Of a stretch of 64,000 bases of DNA, positions 1-9,217 are shown one piece after another. The notes under the pieces are model-generated. The model searched no databases and was not told where the DNA came from. It saw only the letters and a program-made list of their open reading frames with translations. The translations under genes were made by a program, and so were the position numbers. The DNA is from UBA1181 sp045601045 (lineage in GTDB: Bacteria; Bacteroidota; Bacteroidia; Bacteroidales; Paludibacteraceae): the NCBI GenBank assembly GCA_045601045.1, contig JAZRZA010000082.1, forward strand, positions 1-64,000. The letters are read 5' to 3'. Each line of letters opens with the position of its first letter. Position 1 is the first letter of the stretch.

Positions 1-68
1 GAGCAGTCAAAAGAGCCTCCGATTCAGCTCTCCTTGTTTGATTAGGGGCTTGGTTTTCAAAAAAAGAA

Positions 69-99
69 TCCGCAACACCGTATTTTCTGGCATTGCGGA
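69..99 (-). terminator. possible hairpin terminator left of yqeY
   Basis: Seven-base arms (TCCGCAA and TTGCGGA) enclose a 17-base loop. Read on the minus strand, the hairpin is followed by a T-rich tract. It may back up the yqeY terminator or end a gene outside the window. No gene is visible in bases 1-150. Confidence 0.35.
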
Positions 100-150
100 C
101 TATACTAGTATGTCTTTTCAAGTTTAGCGGACACTAATAAAAACAAAGAA

Positions 151-173
151 AGCCGGAGCGTAAAACTCCGGCT
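151..173 (-). terminator. intrinsic terminator of the dcw cluster / yqeY
   Basis: A perfect 8-bp stem (AGCCGGAG / CTCCGGCT) with a 7-base loop is followed on the minus strand by TTCTTTGTTTTTA. It lies 23 bases past the yqeY stop and is the first strong terminator downstream of the whole mraZ-to-yqeY run. T residues on the other side make it potentially bidirectional. Confidence 0.8.
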
Positions 174-196
174 TTTCCATATAGGGATAAAAGGAT

Positions 197-646
197 TTAA
201 GCCAACAACGACTTCACCTTCTCTGAAATCAATCTTCCCTCGGTCTTACCAGCCAATTTCTTGGTGGCTACACCCATCACCTTGCCCATCTCCTTTGCGG
301 AAGTTGCGCCTACCTCGGCAATGATCTCCTTGATAGCGGCAGTCAACTCCTCGTCACTCATTTGCTTTGGCAAATAGGCCTCGATGACCGCAGCCTCCGC
401 CAACTCACCCTCCGCCAATTCAGGACGGCCTTGTTCCGTAAAGATCGCAGCGGAATCTTTTCTTTGCTTCACCATCTTTTGGAGGATCTTAACTGCTGTC
501 TCATCCGACAACTCACCCTCAGCGTTCTTGGCAGTCTTAGCCTCCAAGAACTCCTTTTTCACACCGCGAAGTGCCTCAAGTTTCACCTTCTCTCTGGCCA
601 ACATCGCCTTCTTTATGTCTTCACTAATTTGATCGAATAATGCCAT
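197..646 (-). CDS. yqeY: GatB/YqeY domain protein
   Basis: A 149-residue protein of the YqeY family. The family resembles the tail domain of the GatB subunit of the tRNA amidotransferase, and its stand-alone members have no settled function. Family features seen are an N-terminal helical half (an ALFDQISEDIKKAM-type start followed by ALRGVKKEF), a central EAAVIEAYLPKQMSDEEL segment, and a C-terminal GKVMGVATKKLAGKTEGRLIS segment. Length is normal for the family. It is the last gene of the division cluster, 37 bases after the second ftsZ, and is followed by a strong terminator, so it is probably co-transcribed. Confidence 0.92.
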   Translation of the reverse strand: MALFDQISEDIKKAMLAREKVKLEALRGVKKEFLEAKTAKNAEGELSDETAVKILQKMVKQRKDSAAIFTEQGRPELAEGELAEAAVIEAYLPKQMSDEELTAAIKEIIAEVGATSAKEMGKVMGVATKKLAGKTEGRLISEKVKSLLA

Positions 647-683
647 AATCGTATGTTTTTAATTGTTTCCTTTTATATCCATA

Positions 684-1787
684 TTAATCCTCATCCATAT
701 CCAAGGTGACTCGTGGAATAGAATTTTCAGTTTTACGTTGCGCAGGAGGGGTGAATAATGTAGGTTGCGCGACCTCCGGCTCTTCTTCAGCAGGGATATC
801 TAGGGCGACATGAATCCGATCCAAATCGGGTTGCAACCCAGTGGCGACAATGGTGACACTCAACTCATCACCCAACGACTCGTCATACATCACGCCCAAC
901 ACCAACCTGGTATCCCGACCGACACGTTTCTCCTTCCTCAAATAATCCTTGATGAAATTCAGCTCATGCGTCATCAACGAATTATTTTTGGATGTCATCA
1001 CATTCAACAACATCGCCTTGGCACCAGCCAAACAAGACTGCAACAACAACGGAGAATCCAACGCCACCTCCAAAGCGGCCTCCGCTCTGTTCGTTCCGCC
1101 AGCCTTTCCATAAGCCATCACCACATCGCCACTATCATGCAAAACAGTGCGCGTATCAGCCATATCTATATTGATGCGTCCACTTTTGTTGACAATATCC
1201 GCCATCGCCTTCGCCGCATCGGAAATGATATCATCCGCCTTGGCAAACGAATCTTCGATGGAGAGATTAGGGTAAAGGTCAAATATACGCTGGGTGTCCA
1301 CCACGATGATCGCATCCGAACTACTTCGCATATCCTCCATGCCTTTCTTGGCCAACTCCATCTTCTCTTCACCTTCAATATCAGGCGGGAGACAGACAAA
1401 TCCGACCGTCAAAATGCCCTTGTTCTTCGCAATTCTGGCCACAAAAGGCCCCGCTCCTGTCCCGGTACCCTTACCCAAACCGGCGGTGATGAACGCCATT
1501 TCCGTACCATCATCGAAAATTTCGCTAATGGCATCACATGCATTCTGGGCACTCTGTAATCCCTTTTCAGGATCACCACCTGCCCCCAGCACGCCCATTT
1601 CCACTTTTTTGGTAATAGGCGATCCGAACAACGCCTTACGGTCTGTGTTGCAGACAGCGAAAGAGACGCCCTCCACATTGGATTCATAGACATGTTTCGC
1701 TATGTTACCGCCACAGCCACCTACACCCACTATCTTTACAATAGCGGGATAATCCAACAAGAATGGTTCCAGGACGAAATCTGACAT
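684..1787 (-). CDS. second, divergent FtsZ paralogue
   Basis: A 367-residue tubulin/FtsZ-family protein directly downstream of the canonical ftsZ (19-base gap, GAGAGG-like ribosome site). It keeps the N-terminal KIVGVGGCGGN nucleotide motif (residues 18-28) and the synergy-loop motif NIDMAD (206-211), which supplies catalytic acidic residues. The GTP-binding signature, normally GGGTGTG, reads GKGTGTG (105-111), with Lys106 in place of Gly. The flanking GAGP also differs from the usual GAAP. The C-terminal tail is short and ends in TLDMDED, a motif that also occurs in the main FtsZ tail. It is probably expressed with the division genes. Whether it polymerises alone, co-polymerises or modulates FtsZ cannot be told from sequence. 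Confidence 0.9.
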   Translation of the reverse strand: MSDFVLEPFLLDYPAIVKIVGVGGCGGNIAKHVYESNVEGVSFAVCNTDRKALFGSPITKKVEMGVLGAGGDPEKGLQSAQNACDAISEIFDDGTEMAFITAGLGKGTGTGAGPFVARIAKNKGILTVGFVCLPPDIEGEEKMELAKKGMEDMRSSSDAIIVVDTQRIFDLYPNLSIEDSFAKADDIISDAAKAMADIVNKSGRINIDMADTRTVLHDSGDVVMAYGKAGGTNRAEAALEVALDSPLLLQSCLAGAKAMLLNVMTSKNNSLMTHELNFIKDYLRKEKRVGRDTRLVLGVMYDESLGDELSVTIVATGLQPDLDRIHVALDIPAEEEPEVAQPTLFTPPAQRKTENSIPRVTLDMDED

Positions 1788-1806
1788 TCTAACCTCTCTT
1801 TCAATA

Positions 1807-3135
1807 TTAATCTACGTTGTTATGAAGAAAATTATTTCGTGAGTTACCACGCTCATCCATGTCTAAAGTCGAAGTTTGCGTAGGTCTCACTTGCGTATCA
1901 TATTGTCTAGCTGTACTGCCATAGGAATTAGGTGTCGATAGTTCATCTTCATCCATATCCAAAGTGACATGGCGAACAGCAGATTGAGATTGTTGATAAG
2001 TCTGCGTATTCGCTCCACGACCATTATCTCGATCTCCATTGCCATAATAGATATTATACGAGTCAGGTCTTTCTTGCGTGGTTGGTTGAGCCACGCGAGT
2101 TGCCGCTGTAGGATTATTAAGCGATACAACAGGCTTCTTATCTTCCTCTCTGTGAGCGAAATCAAATCCGGTCGCCACGATGGTCACGCCCAACTCTTCA
2201 TCCAAAGTTTCATCCAACATCACACCCCAAATGATCTTAGTGCTACCGTCGATCTGCTTTTGCAAATGGTCCCTAATAATCGTCACCTCACTGGTCGTAA
2301 TCTTCTTTTCCTTACCATGAGTGATGTTCAAAAGAATATTCTTGGCACCCGAAAGGTTGGTACTTACCAATAACGGAGATTCCAAAGCGGTTGTGATGGC
2401 ATCCAAGGCACGATCCGTGCCACTCGCTTTAGCGGCACCCATGATCGCGTCACCACTGTCTGTCATCACGGTACGGACATCGGCCATATCTATATTCATA
2501 CGGCCCGAAAGTGTAATGATCTCCGCAATACCCTTTGCGGCTGTCGCCAAAATCTCGTCACCCTTCGCGTATGCGTCATCCAAGAACAAATCACCATACA
2601 TGTCAAGAATACGTTGAGAGTTGATGATAAGGATCGCATCCACATTCTTACGCATCTCCTCGACACCTAGCAATGCTTGCTTGATCTTATCATCTCCTTC
2701 GAAAGAGGATGGAATCGTCACAATGGCAACCGTAAGGATACCCTTCTCCTTGGCTGTCTTCGCGATCAAAGGAGCAGCGCCAGTTCCGGTTCCGCCACCC
2801 ATTCCAGCGGCGATGAAGACCATCTCCGTGTTGTCATCCAACATCGCTTCGATCTTATCAATGGATTTTTGCGCCTCTTGATAACCAACCTCCGGGATAC
2901 AACCTGCGCCCAAGCCCTTCTCTCCCAACTGAATCTTTGTTGGGACAGGAGATTTACGCAAATCTTGTTTATCTGTATTGCAGACAACAAAATTCACATT
3001 CTTGATACCCATATTATACATGTAGTTGACAGCGTTACCACCACAACCACCCACACCAATCACCTTGATAATCGGTTGGTCTTGCACCTCACACTCTTCG
3101 TTGAGATCCATCTCTGTAAATTCGTTCTCGATCAT
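1807..3135 (-). CDS. ftsZ: cell division protein FtsZ
   Basis: The main FtsZ, 442 residues, a cytosolic GTPase that forms the Z-ring. Visible motifs are VIGVGGCGGNAVNYM (25-39), the tubulin signature GGGTGTG (113-119) and the T7 loop NIDMAD (214-219). A long Gln/Asn-rich linker (about 330-388) precedes the tail. The tail contains TLDMDED (391-397) and a second TLDMDE (423-428), so the motif occurs twice here and once in the downstream paralogue. These tail repeats are plausible docking sites for FtsA or other partners (inference). It follows ftsA by 76 bases in the dcw cluster. Confidence 0.97.
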   Translation of the reverse strand: MIENEFTEMDLNEECEVQDQPIIKVIGVGGCGGNAVNYMYNMGIKNVNFVVCNTDKQDLRKSPVPTKIQLGEKGLGAGCIPEVGYQEAQKSIDKIEAMLDDNTEMVFIAAGMGGGTGTGAAPLIAKTAKEKGILTVAIVTIPSSFEGDDKIKQALLGVEEMRKNVDAILIINSQRILDMYGDLFLDDAYAKGDEILATAAKGIAEIITLSGRMNIDMADVRTVMTDSGDAIMGAAKASGTDRALDAITTALESPLLVSTNLSGAKNILLNITHGKEKKITTSEVTIIRDHLQKQIDGSTKIIWGVMLDETLDEELGVTIVATGFDFAHREEDKKPVVSLNNPTAATRVAQPTTQERPDSYNIYYGNGDRDNGRGANTQTYQQSQSAVRHVTLDMDEDELSTPNSYGSTARQYDTQVRPTQTSTLDMDERGNSRNNFLHNNVD

Positions 3136-3211
3136 ATATTGTTTTTTTTATTTATTCGAATTGATAGGAGAATCCTAGTTTTCAAAAAACCGTTCCAAAA
3201 TCTGATTAAAT

Positions 3212-4585
3212 TTAGTTGTTAAAGAACTTTTCAGTTTGTTCATCCATAAAAGAGAAGAGTGACTGAAAGATATGTCTCTTTTCCTTATCCTTGCCCTTGC
3301 CTTTATTACCCTTAGCGTTTCCTTTATCTTCTGGTTGGGCAGGCGCATTAGGTTCTTCAATCTCCCTACACGACACGGATCCTTCCACCGCAGAGGCCAT
3401 AATACCCACAACAGAGGCATTGGTAATATCAGATTCCTTAGCAGATCCTTCGGAAAGAACACGGATATCTCCGAATCGGGTTGAAATACCCGTCTCCGCC
3501 TCGATGAACTCAATCATGTGGCCCATCTTCGCGCCACCACCGATAATCACAATGGAATCCAAGACGGAACGATAACCGGAAAGATCGATAGCCGTGTTGA
3601 TACGGTTCAAGAACTCCCTCATACGAGCCTGAATTATTCCAGACAACTCAATAGTATCCACTTGACGACCGTCTTGCATATCCACAATAATAGGAGTGGT
3701 CAAGCTCGGCATCGGACTACCGAAATTCTTCTTCAGCTTCTCCGCCACTTTCCCTGGCAACTGCAATTGCATAATATCCTTCGTGATCAAATCCGATCCG
3801 AAATTGAAAACATGGACAAAACGAAGCTTTTGTTCGTGATAGATGGACAACGAAATGGTCTGCGCGCCGAAATCAAGAAGCATACATCCCACCTCTTTCT
3901 GTTCAGGAGACAATACAGCATCAGAGATGTGACGAGAATGCAATACAAAGATTGGCTGACAGTTGACATTCAAATTAGGGTCTTTGCAACCACTATTATT
4001 GATGATGTCAAAACACTTTCTTATGTTATCCTCCACCTTTTTCTCGGCATGGACATTCAAAAAACGAGCACGTAGGTTGGTACAGATGCATCCCACTGGA
4101 TTCTCCACCAACGACTCGCCATCCAAAATATATTCGAAAGGAACGACATCCACAATCTTACGATCCGCCTCCAACGGCATCAAGCGATTTTGTCTCTCGA
4201 TTTCCTGCATGTCAGCCACAGAAATCGGTTCACTGCCGAAACAACGGGAAATCTCATTCACATCACCATGAATGGTTTTCGCGTTCAAACCGACATAGAC
4301 ATTCTTGATGTCGTAAAAGTAACGAGGGCCATCCTTCTCGTTCAATCGGCTATTGAGGACATTACGCATTTTGAGGATCAAATTTTTGATCACTCCCGCA
4401 ACGGTCTCCACATTGGTCACGATACCCTTCTCGATACCGTCCGATTCCTCTATGTCAGAGTACCACACATCCAATTTGCCGGTCTCGTTCTTACGGCCAA
4501 TCATACCTCGTACATTACGGCTACCTAAGTCCAATGCCACCACAACGTCCGAATAATTCTTTTTGTTTTCTGTCAATTCTTCCAT
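3212..4585 (-). CDS. ftsA: cell division protein FtsA
   Basis: 457 residues, actin-like ATPase that tethers FtsZ to the membrane. The N-terminal phosphate-1 motif VALDLGSRNVRGMIG (16-30) is present, the phosphate-2 region appears as LLDFGAQTISLS, and IIGGGAKMGH is the C-terminal adenosine motif. A Lys/Gly-rich linker (about 410-437) leads to the terminal amphipathic helix in the last 20 residues (HIFQSLFSFMDEQTEKFF), the usual membrane anchor of the family. The gene lies between ftsQ (12-base gap) and ftsZ. Confidence 0.96.
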   Translation of the reverse strand: MEELTENKKNYSDVVVALDLGSRNVRGMIGRKNETGKLDVWYSDIEESDGIEKGIVTNVETVAGVIKNLILKMRNVLNSRLNEKDGPRYFYDIKNVYVGLNAKTIHGDVNEISRCFGSEPISVADMQEIERQNRLMPLEADRKIVDVVPFEYILDGESLVENPVGCICTNLRARFLNVHAEKKVEDNIRKCFDIINNSGCKDPNLNVNCQPIFVLHSRHISDAVLSPEQKEVGCMLLDFGAQTISLSIYHEQKLRFVHVFNFGSDLITKDIMQLQLPGKVAEKLKKNFGSPMPSLTTPIIVDMQDGRQVDTIELSGIIQARMREFLNRINTAIDLSGYRSVLDSIVIIGGGAKMGHMIEFIEAETGISTRFGDIRVLSEGSAKESDITNASVVGIMASAVEGSVSCREIEEPNAPAQPEDKGNAKGNKGKGKDKEKRHIFQSLFSFMDEQTEKFFNN

Positions 4586-4597
4586 TTTCGTCTCCTG

Positions 4598-5332
4598 TTA
4601 TTTTTTAGTACACACCACTTGTCCATCATACTTCAAAGTGATCTGTTTGTATCTATTCCATCCCACTTTGTTAAATCCATTCACATACAAGGCATGGAGT
4701 TTTTCCAATTTCTCCTTGTAATTCTCCAAAGTGCCCATCTTGATCAACTGATTGCCGACACGAGGCACCAAGGTCACTTCGCCATTCTTATCCACATCAA
4801 TCTGCTCCACCAAATTGTTCCAGAACGCATTATCCCGCAAGAACAAAGCGAACTCACCCAACGTACCCAAGGCCATTCCCTCGCTCACATAACCTGTCGC
4901 GATAGGCACATATGCGGTAAAAGCGGATGATACCGCCATCTTTTTGAGTTCGTAATCCACATAATAATCACCCCACGCGCTCATCACACGCAAGATCGGT
5001 TCCCTTTGGGTAATCTTCACACGCAAATCTCCACATGGCGTAACATAACACTCCGCCGTCTTGATGCGGGACTTATTTTCCAAATAGGTCTCCAACGCGT
5101 CCGTATCGATTTGGCTCAAACTTTTTCCGACCGGACAGACCGACTTATCATTCAACAAGTCAGCCACATCCTGTTCCGTCACGAACGCCATCTCCGCTCT
5201 GTCTAGCACCGTCGCGGTAATCTTCGGACACGAAGTCTCATTCGACTTATAGGCATACGTTTTCACCGCGAATACCCAATAGCCCAATATAAGAACTACC
5301 AATGTCCATTTTACCCAACTTTTGCGCAACAT
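4598..5332 (-). CDS. ftsQ: cell division protein FtsQ/DivIB
   Basis: 244 residues with a short cytosolic start, one transmembrane segment (about 9-26) and a periplasmic part. The periplasmic part has a POTRA-like region (about 38-115, including the VTEQDVADLLND segment) and a beta domain carrying ITQREPILRVM and DYYVDYEL. Sequence conservation is low, as is usual for FtsQ in Bacteroidota. The assignment rests on topology, length, these motifs and position between murC and ftsA. It acts as a bitopic scaffold of the divisome with FtsL. Confidence 0.9.
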   Translation of the reverse strand: MLRKSWVKWTLVVLILGYWVFAVKTYAYKSNETSCPKITATVLDRAEMAFVTEQDVADLLNDKSVCPVGKSLSQIDTDALETYLENKSRIKTAECYVTPCGDLRVKITQREPILRVMSAWGDYYVDYELKKMAVSSAFTAYVPIATGYVSEGMALGTLGEFALFLRDNAFWNNLVEQIDVDKNGEVTLVPRVGNQLIKMGTLENYKEKLEKLHALYVNGFNKVGWNRYKQITLKYDGQVVCTKK

Positions 5333-5341
5333 AACGAGATC

Positions 5342-6715
5342 CTATCTATTTAATTTCGACAATAACATTTTCTCAACATCCGGAATCAAAAGATCCAAAT
5401 CACCCGCACCTACCATCAACAAAACATCGAACTGTTTTCTGCTCAGGCAATCCACCAAATCAGCTTTGGTGGAGAGCATCTTGTCGGAAATCGTCACCTT
5501 ATCCAACAACATCTGGGAAGTCACGCCCTCTATCGGTTTCTCACGGGCAGGATAGATGTCCAACAACACCAATTCATCTAATTGCGACAAACTGCTCGCG
5601 AAGTCATCCGCAAAATCTCTGGTACGAGTGTATAAATGCGGTTGGAACACACCCAAAAGGCGCTTTCCTGGATACAAAGCACGTACCGACCCAATACTGG
5701 ACTTCAACTCCTGCGGATGGTGAGCATAGTCATCCAAAAAGGCGAAATCCTTCGTCTTGATGTGAAAGTCAAAGCGTCTCTTAACACCTGCGAAACTCTT
5801 CATCGACTTTCGAATCTCCTCTTCAGTGGCACCGTTCAAATAGGCCATCGTCATAGCGGCGATTCCATTCTCGATATTCACATAGACAGGGACACCCAAT
5901 TCGATGTCACGAATCATGCCTTGCGGCGTCACAAAATCAAAGAGAATTTCACCCCCTCCGATGCGAATGTTCTCCGCATGGAAATCACCCTCATTCACGG
6001 AATAGGTGTACAACTTCACATCCTTTTGCAACCGTGGTTGAATAGGCAACCCTTTCTTCATCAACAAGACTCCGCCAGGGATAATCAACGAAGTGAAATC
6101 CTCAAAGCCCTTGCGGTAGTTCTCCTCCGTACCATAGATGTCGAGGTGATCGGCATCCACCGCTGTCACGACAGCCATATATGGCGTGAGTGTCAAAAAA
6201 GAGTGGTCATACTCATCCGCCTCCACAACGACCAAATCACTCTTCTCGGAGAGCAACAGGTTTCGGGAGAAATTCTTGGATATACCACCCAAGAAAGCGT
6301 TACACTCCACATGGGAGTTATGCAACAAATGCGAAGTCATCGTAGAAGTGGTCGTTTTCCCATGTGTGCCGGAGATACAGATGGCACGTTGCATGCGTGT
6401 CACCTCTCCCAAGACTTGGGAACGTTTCATCACCTCAAAACCATTTTCCTTGAACCATACAAACTCACCCATCGAAACTGGAACAGCCGGCGTATATACC
6501 ACCAAAGTCGCTGAACTATCACGGAATGACGAAGGAATCAAATCCACGCTATCCTCATAATGGATAGGTAGCCCCTCCTTCTCCAACTCACGGGTCAGTT
6601 CGGATGAGGTACGGTCATAACCAGCCACCTCAAAGCCCTTCGCTTTGAAATAACGGGCCAAAGCACTCATTCCAATGCCTCCGATACCAAGGAAATATAT
6701 GTTTCTCTTTTTCAT
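5342..6715 (-). CDS. murC: UDP-N-acetylmuramate--L-alanine ligase
   Basis: 457 residues. It adds L-Ala to UDP-MurNAc, the first peptide step of peptidoglycan synthesis in the cytosol. The N-terminal nucleotide fold begins NIYFLGIGGIGMSALA (5-20). The ATP loop SGTHGKTTT spans 115-123, VVEADEYDHSF is the Mur ligase central motif, and DDYAHHPQEL marks the C-terminal domain typical of MurC. Its start overlaps the murG stop by four bases (ATGA arrangement), indicating translational coupling. Confidence 0.97.
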   Translation of the reverse strand: MKKRNIYFLGIGGIGMSALARYFKAKGFEVAGYDRTSSELTRELEKEGLPIHYEDSVDLIPSSFRDSSATLVVYTPAVPVSMGEFVWFKENGFEVMKRSQVLGEVTRMQRAICISGTHGKTTTSTMTSHLLHNSHVECNAFLGGISKNFSRNLLLSEKSDLVVVEADEYDHSFLTLTPYMAVVTAVDADHLDIYGTEENYRKGFEDFTSLIIPGGVLLMKKGLPIQPRLQKDVKLYTYSVNEGDFHAENIRIGGGEILFDFVTPQGMIRDIELGVPVYVNIENGIAAMTMAYLNGATEEEIRKSMKSFAGVKRRFDFHIKTKDFAFLDDYAHHPQELKSSIGSVRALYPGKRLLGVFQPHLYTRTRDFADDFASSLSQLDELVLLDIYPAREKPIEGVTSQMLLDKVTISDKMLSTKADLVDCLSRKQFDVLLMVGAGDLDLLIPDVEKMLLSKLNR

Positions 6716-7815
6716 TTCTCGATCAGTTTTAGAATCTCATCCGCAATTCTGTCTGCGGAATCCAATTGTGCCATCGCCTTTGCGTTGTCACCCAACTCTT
6801 TTAGTTTAGTGGCATCCTCCATCAAGCGAAGCGCCTCATCCACCAAAACCTCCTTGGCATCCTTATCAGCCACCATGACAGCAGCATTTCTGGAAGCCAA
6901 CGCCTGCGCGTTTTTAGTCTGATGGTCCTCCGCCACATTAGGGGAAGGGACCAAAATGGTGGATTTACCCAAAAGACAAAGTTCGGAGATGGAACTTGCG
7001 CCCGCACGGGAAATAACCAAATCAGCCATCGCATAGGCGTAATCCATTCGTTTCACGAAGTCAGTGACCACAATGTCGTTGGTCTTATAAGGTTCGTAAG
7101 CCTTCTTCGCATCCTCGAAATAGTTTTTTCCCGTTTGCCAAAGCACTTGTATGCCAGCCTCCTTCAATTTTTGAAGACCCGCGATCACACTTTGGTTGAT
7201 GGTACGAGCACCCAAACTACCGCCAACAATCAACAAGGTCTTTTTCTCAGGCGTGAAACCGAAGAAATCGTACGCCTCCTGTGCCTTTGGAGCAACCTCC
7301 AAAAAATCCTGACGAACTGGATTTCCGGTCAAAATGGTATTCTCCTTCGGGAAGAAACGATCCATGTTCTCATAGGCGACGCAAATCTTGGCTGCTTTCT
7401 TCGCCAACAACTTATTGGTCACTCCCGCATAAGAGTTCTGCTCCTGCAAAACAGTCGGAATGCCCAATCGGTGTGCCATGAAGAGTGTAGGACCACTTGC
7501 GTAGCCTCCCACACCCACGGCAACATCCGGAGCAAAGTCCTTCACGACTTTCTTCGCCATACACAAACTTTTAAACAAGCGGCACAACACCTTGAAATTC
7601 TTCAAAAGGTTGCTGCGGTTGAATCCACTTACTGGCAATCCAACAATTTCATAGCCTGCATTAGGAACCTTCTCCATTTCCATGCGTCCCTCAGCGCCCA
7701 CAAAGAGGAATGATGCCTCCGGACGCTTCTTCTTCAATGCGTTGGCGATGGATATGGCCGGGAAGATATGTCCTCCCGTGCCACCGCCACTTATAATAAA
7801 TTTTTGATTTGCCAT
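6712..7815 (-). CDS. murG: MurG, lipid II-forming GlcNAc transferase
   Basis: 367 residues from the chosen start. It transfers GlcNAc to lipid I at the inner face of the membrane. The glycine-rich acceptor motif GGGTGGHIFPA (10-20) sits right after the start, and the C-terminal donor-site motifs SRAGASSISELC and VPSPNVAEDHQTKNA are present. The open frame extends nine codons upstream to 7842, but that would overlap ftsW. The start at 7815 gives the N-terminus usual for MurG and a 4-base gap after ftsW, so it is preferred. Confidence 0.96.
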   Translation of the reverse strand: MANQKFIISGGGTGGHIFPAISIANALKKKRPEASFLFVGAEGRMEMEKVPNAGYEIVGLPVSGFNRSNLLKNFKVLCRLFKSLCMAKKVVKDFAPDVAVGVGGYASGPTLFMAHRLGIPTVLQEQNSYAGVTNKLLAKKAAKICVAYENMDRFFPKENTILTGNPVRQDFLEVAPKAQEAYDFFGFTPEKKTLLIVGGSLGARTINQSVIAGLQKLKEAGIQVLWQTGKNYFEDAKKAYEPYKTNDIVVTDFVKRMDYAYAMADLVISRAGASSISELCLLGKSTILVPSPNVAEDHQTKNAQALASRNAAVMVADKDAKEVLVDEALRLMEDATKLKELGDNAKAMAQLDSADRIADEILKLIEK

Positions 7816-7819
7816 AATT

Positions 7820-9172
7820 TTAGACATTTTTGACATCAACATTAAGAGCCGTTTCTACTTCCTCCGACTCCTTATCATTTTTCGCGACCTTCGTTTCGGA
7901 AGGTTTACGGGAAATACTCTTCTTCGCGGCATTCTCTCCATCCGTCACGCCACGGCTCAAAGCAAGGATGACACCAAAATAGGCGCATGTCGTCAAAATG
8001 GAGGTACCTCCACGACTGATGATCGGCAACGGCTGTCCCGTCACCGGCATCATGCCCAACACCACTGCAATGTGCATAAAGGATTGCACCACTATCAAAC
8101 AAGACAATCCAACCGCAGCGAATGAATTGTTGTAAGATTCACTTCTGTTCAACACCACACACGATCGATAAAAGAGCGCCAGATAGAGCAGAATGATAAA
8201 TAGACTGAGAACGCCTATCTCCTCCACTATCACCGCAAAAATAAAATCGGCATAACTTTGCGGGATAAAGTCACGCTCTTCACTATTACCAATACCCACA
8301 CCGAACCACTTGCCTCTCGCCACCGCAATATGGGCATGTCCGGTTTGTTGCTTCTTACCCGTGATCTCAAACTTCCTCGCCTTCTTCTCCTCTGGTGTCA
8401 AATCGCCACCAAAATGCTCCTTCACACGACTGATCCATGTTCCCGTACGGTGAGTGATAACGTAAAGTGGCGTCCTACCCTCCTTACGTTCTACACCTTC
8501 CACTTTAAGTCCTGATTTTTCAGGTGCCACCCAACTCTCAACTAAGGTTATCGCGACAACAAGCGCCAAAATAGAGAACAAACCCAGCAATAGTTTACCA
8601 ATATTTTTCAAAGCGACCCCTCCAATGAAGAGAAGGATGAGAGAAACAATGCCCAACAACAAGAATGTGGAGAGATTCTCCGGCAGAATAAAGATGGAAG
8701 GTAACGCGATAATAGCAATGTACTTTCCAAATCCCTTATTGACATCCCCCTTGCTATGGTAGTACCCCATGGCGGAACACAAAGCCAATACCACCGACAA
8801 CTTCGCCAACTCCGAAGGTTGGAAGTTTCCGATAATCGGCAAGGAAATCCATCTGGCCGCTTCATTGGCGCTTTTTCCCGCCACCAGTACCCAAACCAAT
8901 AGAGGAATACTGATAAGATAGCCGAAGAATCCACCAAAGAGGAAAATCTTTTTAGGCGGCACCAAATGGACCAAATAAGTGACTCCCAGACCCACCAAAA
9001 GAAACATCAAGTGTTTGGAAATAGGAGCCAAAAAATGTCCCTTAAACTTTTGGTCATAAGCCAAACCACTGGAGGCGCTAAACATAGCCAACGCGGAAAC
9101 CATCATCAAGACAATCAAAATTGTCCAGATGATCCTATCTCCCTTCAGTTGTTTTGACAAAAATGAACCCAT
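7820..9172 (-). CDS. ftsW: FtsW, SEDS peptidoglycan glycosyltransferase
   Basis: 450-residue polytopic membrane protein of the SEDS family, the septal glycan polymerase working with FtsI. The family-typical WISLPIIGNFQPSELAKL lies in the first half, and GVGIGNSEERDFIPQSYADF and ISRGGTS lie in the second half. A hydrophilic insertion of about 70-80 residues (VESWVAPEKSG onward) lies before the GVGIGNS loop, and a polar Lys-rich tail follows the last helix. It lies between murD and murG. Confidence 0.95.
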   Translation of the reverse strand: MGSFLSKQLKGDRIIWTILIVLMMVSALAMFSASSGLAYDQKFKGHFLAPISKHLMFLLVGLGVTYLVHLVPPKKIFLFGGFFGYLISIPLLVWVLVAGKSANEAARWISLPIIGNFQPSELAKLSVVLALCSAMGYYHSKGDVNKGFGKYIAIIALPSIFILPENLSTFLLLGIVSLILLFIGGVALKNIGKLLLGLFSILALVVAITLVESWVAPEKSGLKVEGVERKEGRTPLYVITHRTGTWISRVKEHFGGDLTPEEKKARKFEITGKKQQTGHAHIAVARGKWFGVGIGNSEERDFIPQSYADFIFAVIVEEIGVLSLFIILLYLALFYRSCVVLNRSESYNNSFAAVGLSCLIVVQSFMHIAVVLGMMPVTGQPLPIISRGGTSILTTCAYFGVILALSRGVTDGENAAKKSISRKPSETKVAKNDKESEEVETALNVDVKNV

Positions 9173-9217
9173 AAATCAAACACTTATTTCTTTTAACAAT
9201 GATTCCGTTTCTTGCTA

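Noticed and set aside
5636..6514. 292-residue open frame opposite murC
   Set aside because: Lies across a complete MurC on the other strand and shows no motif.
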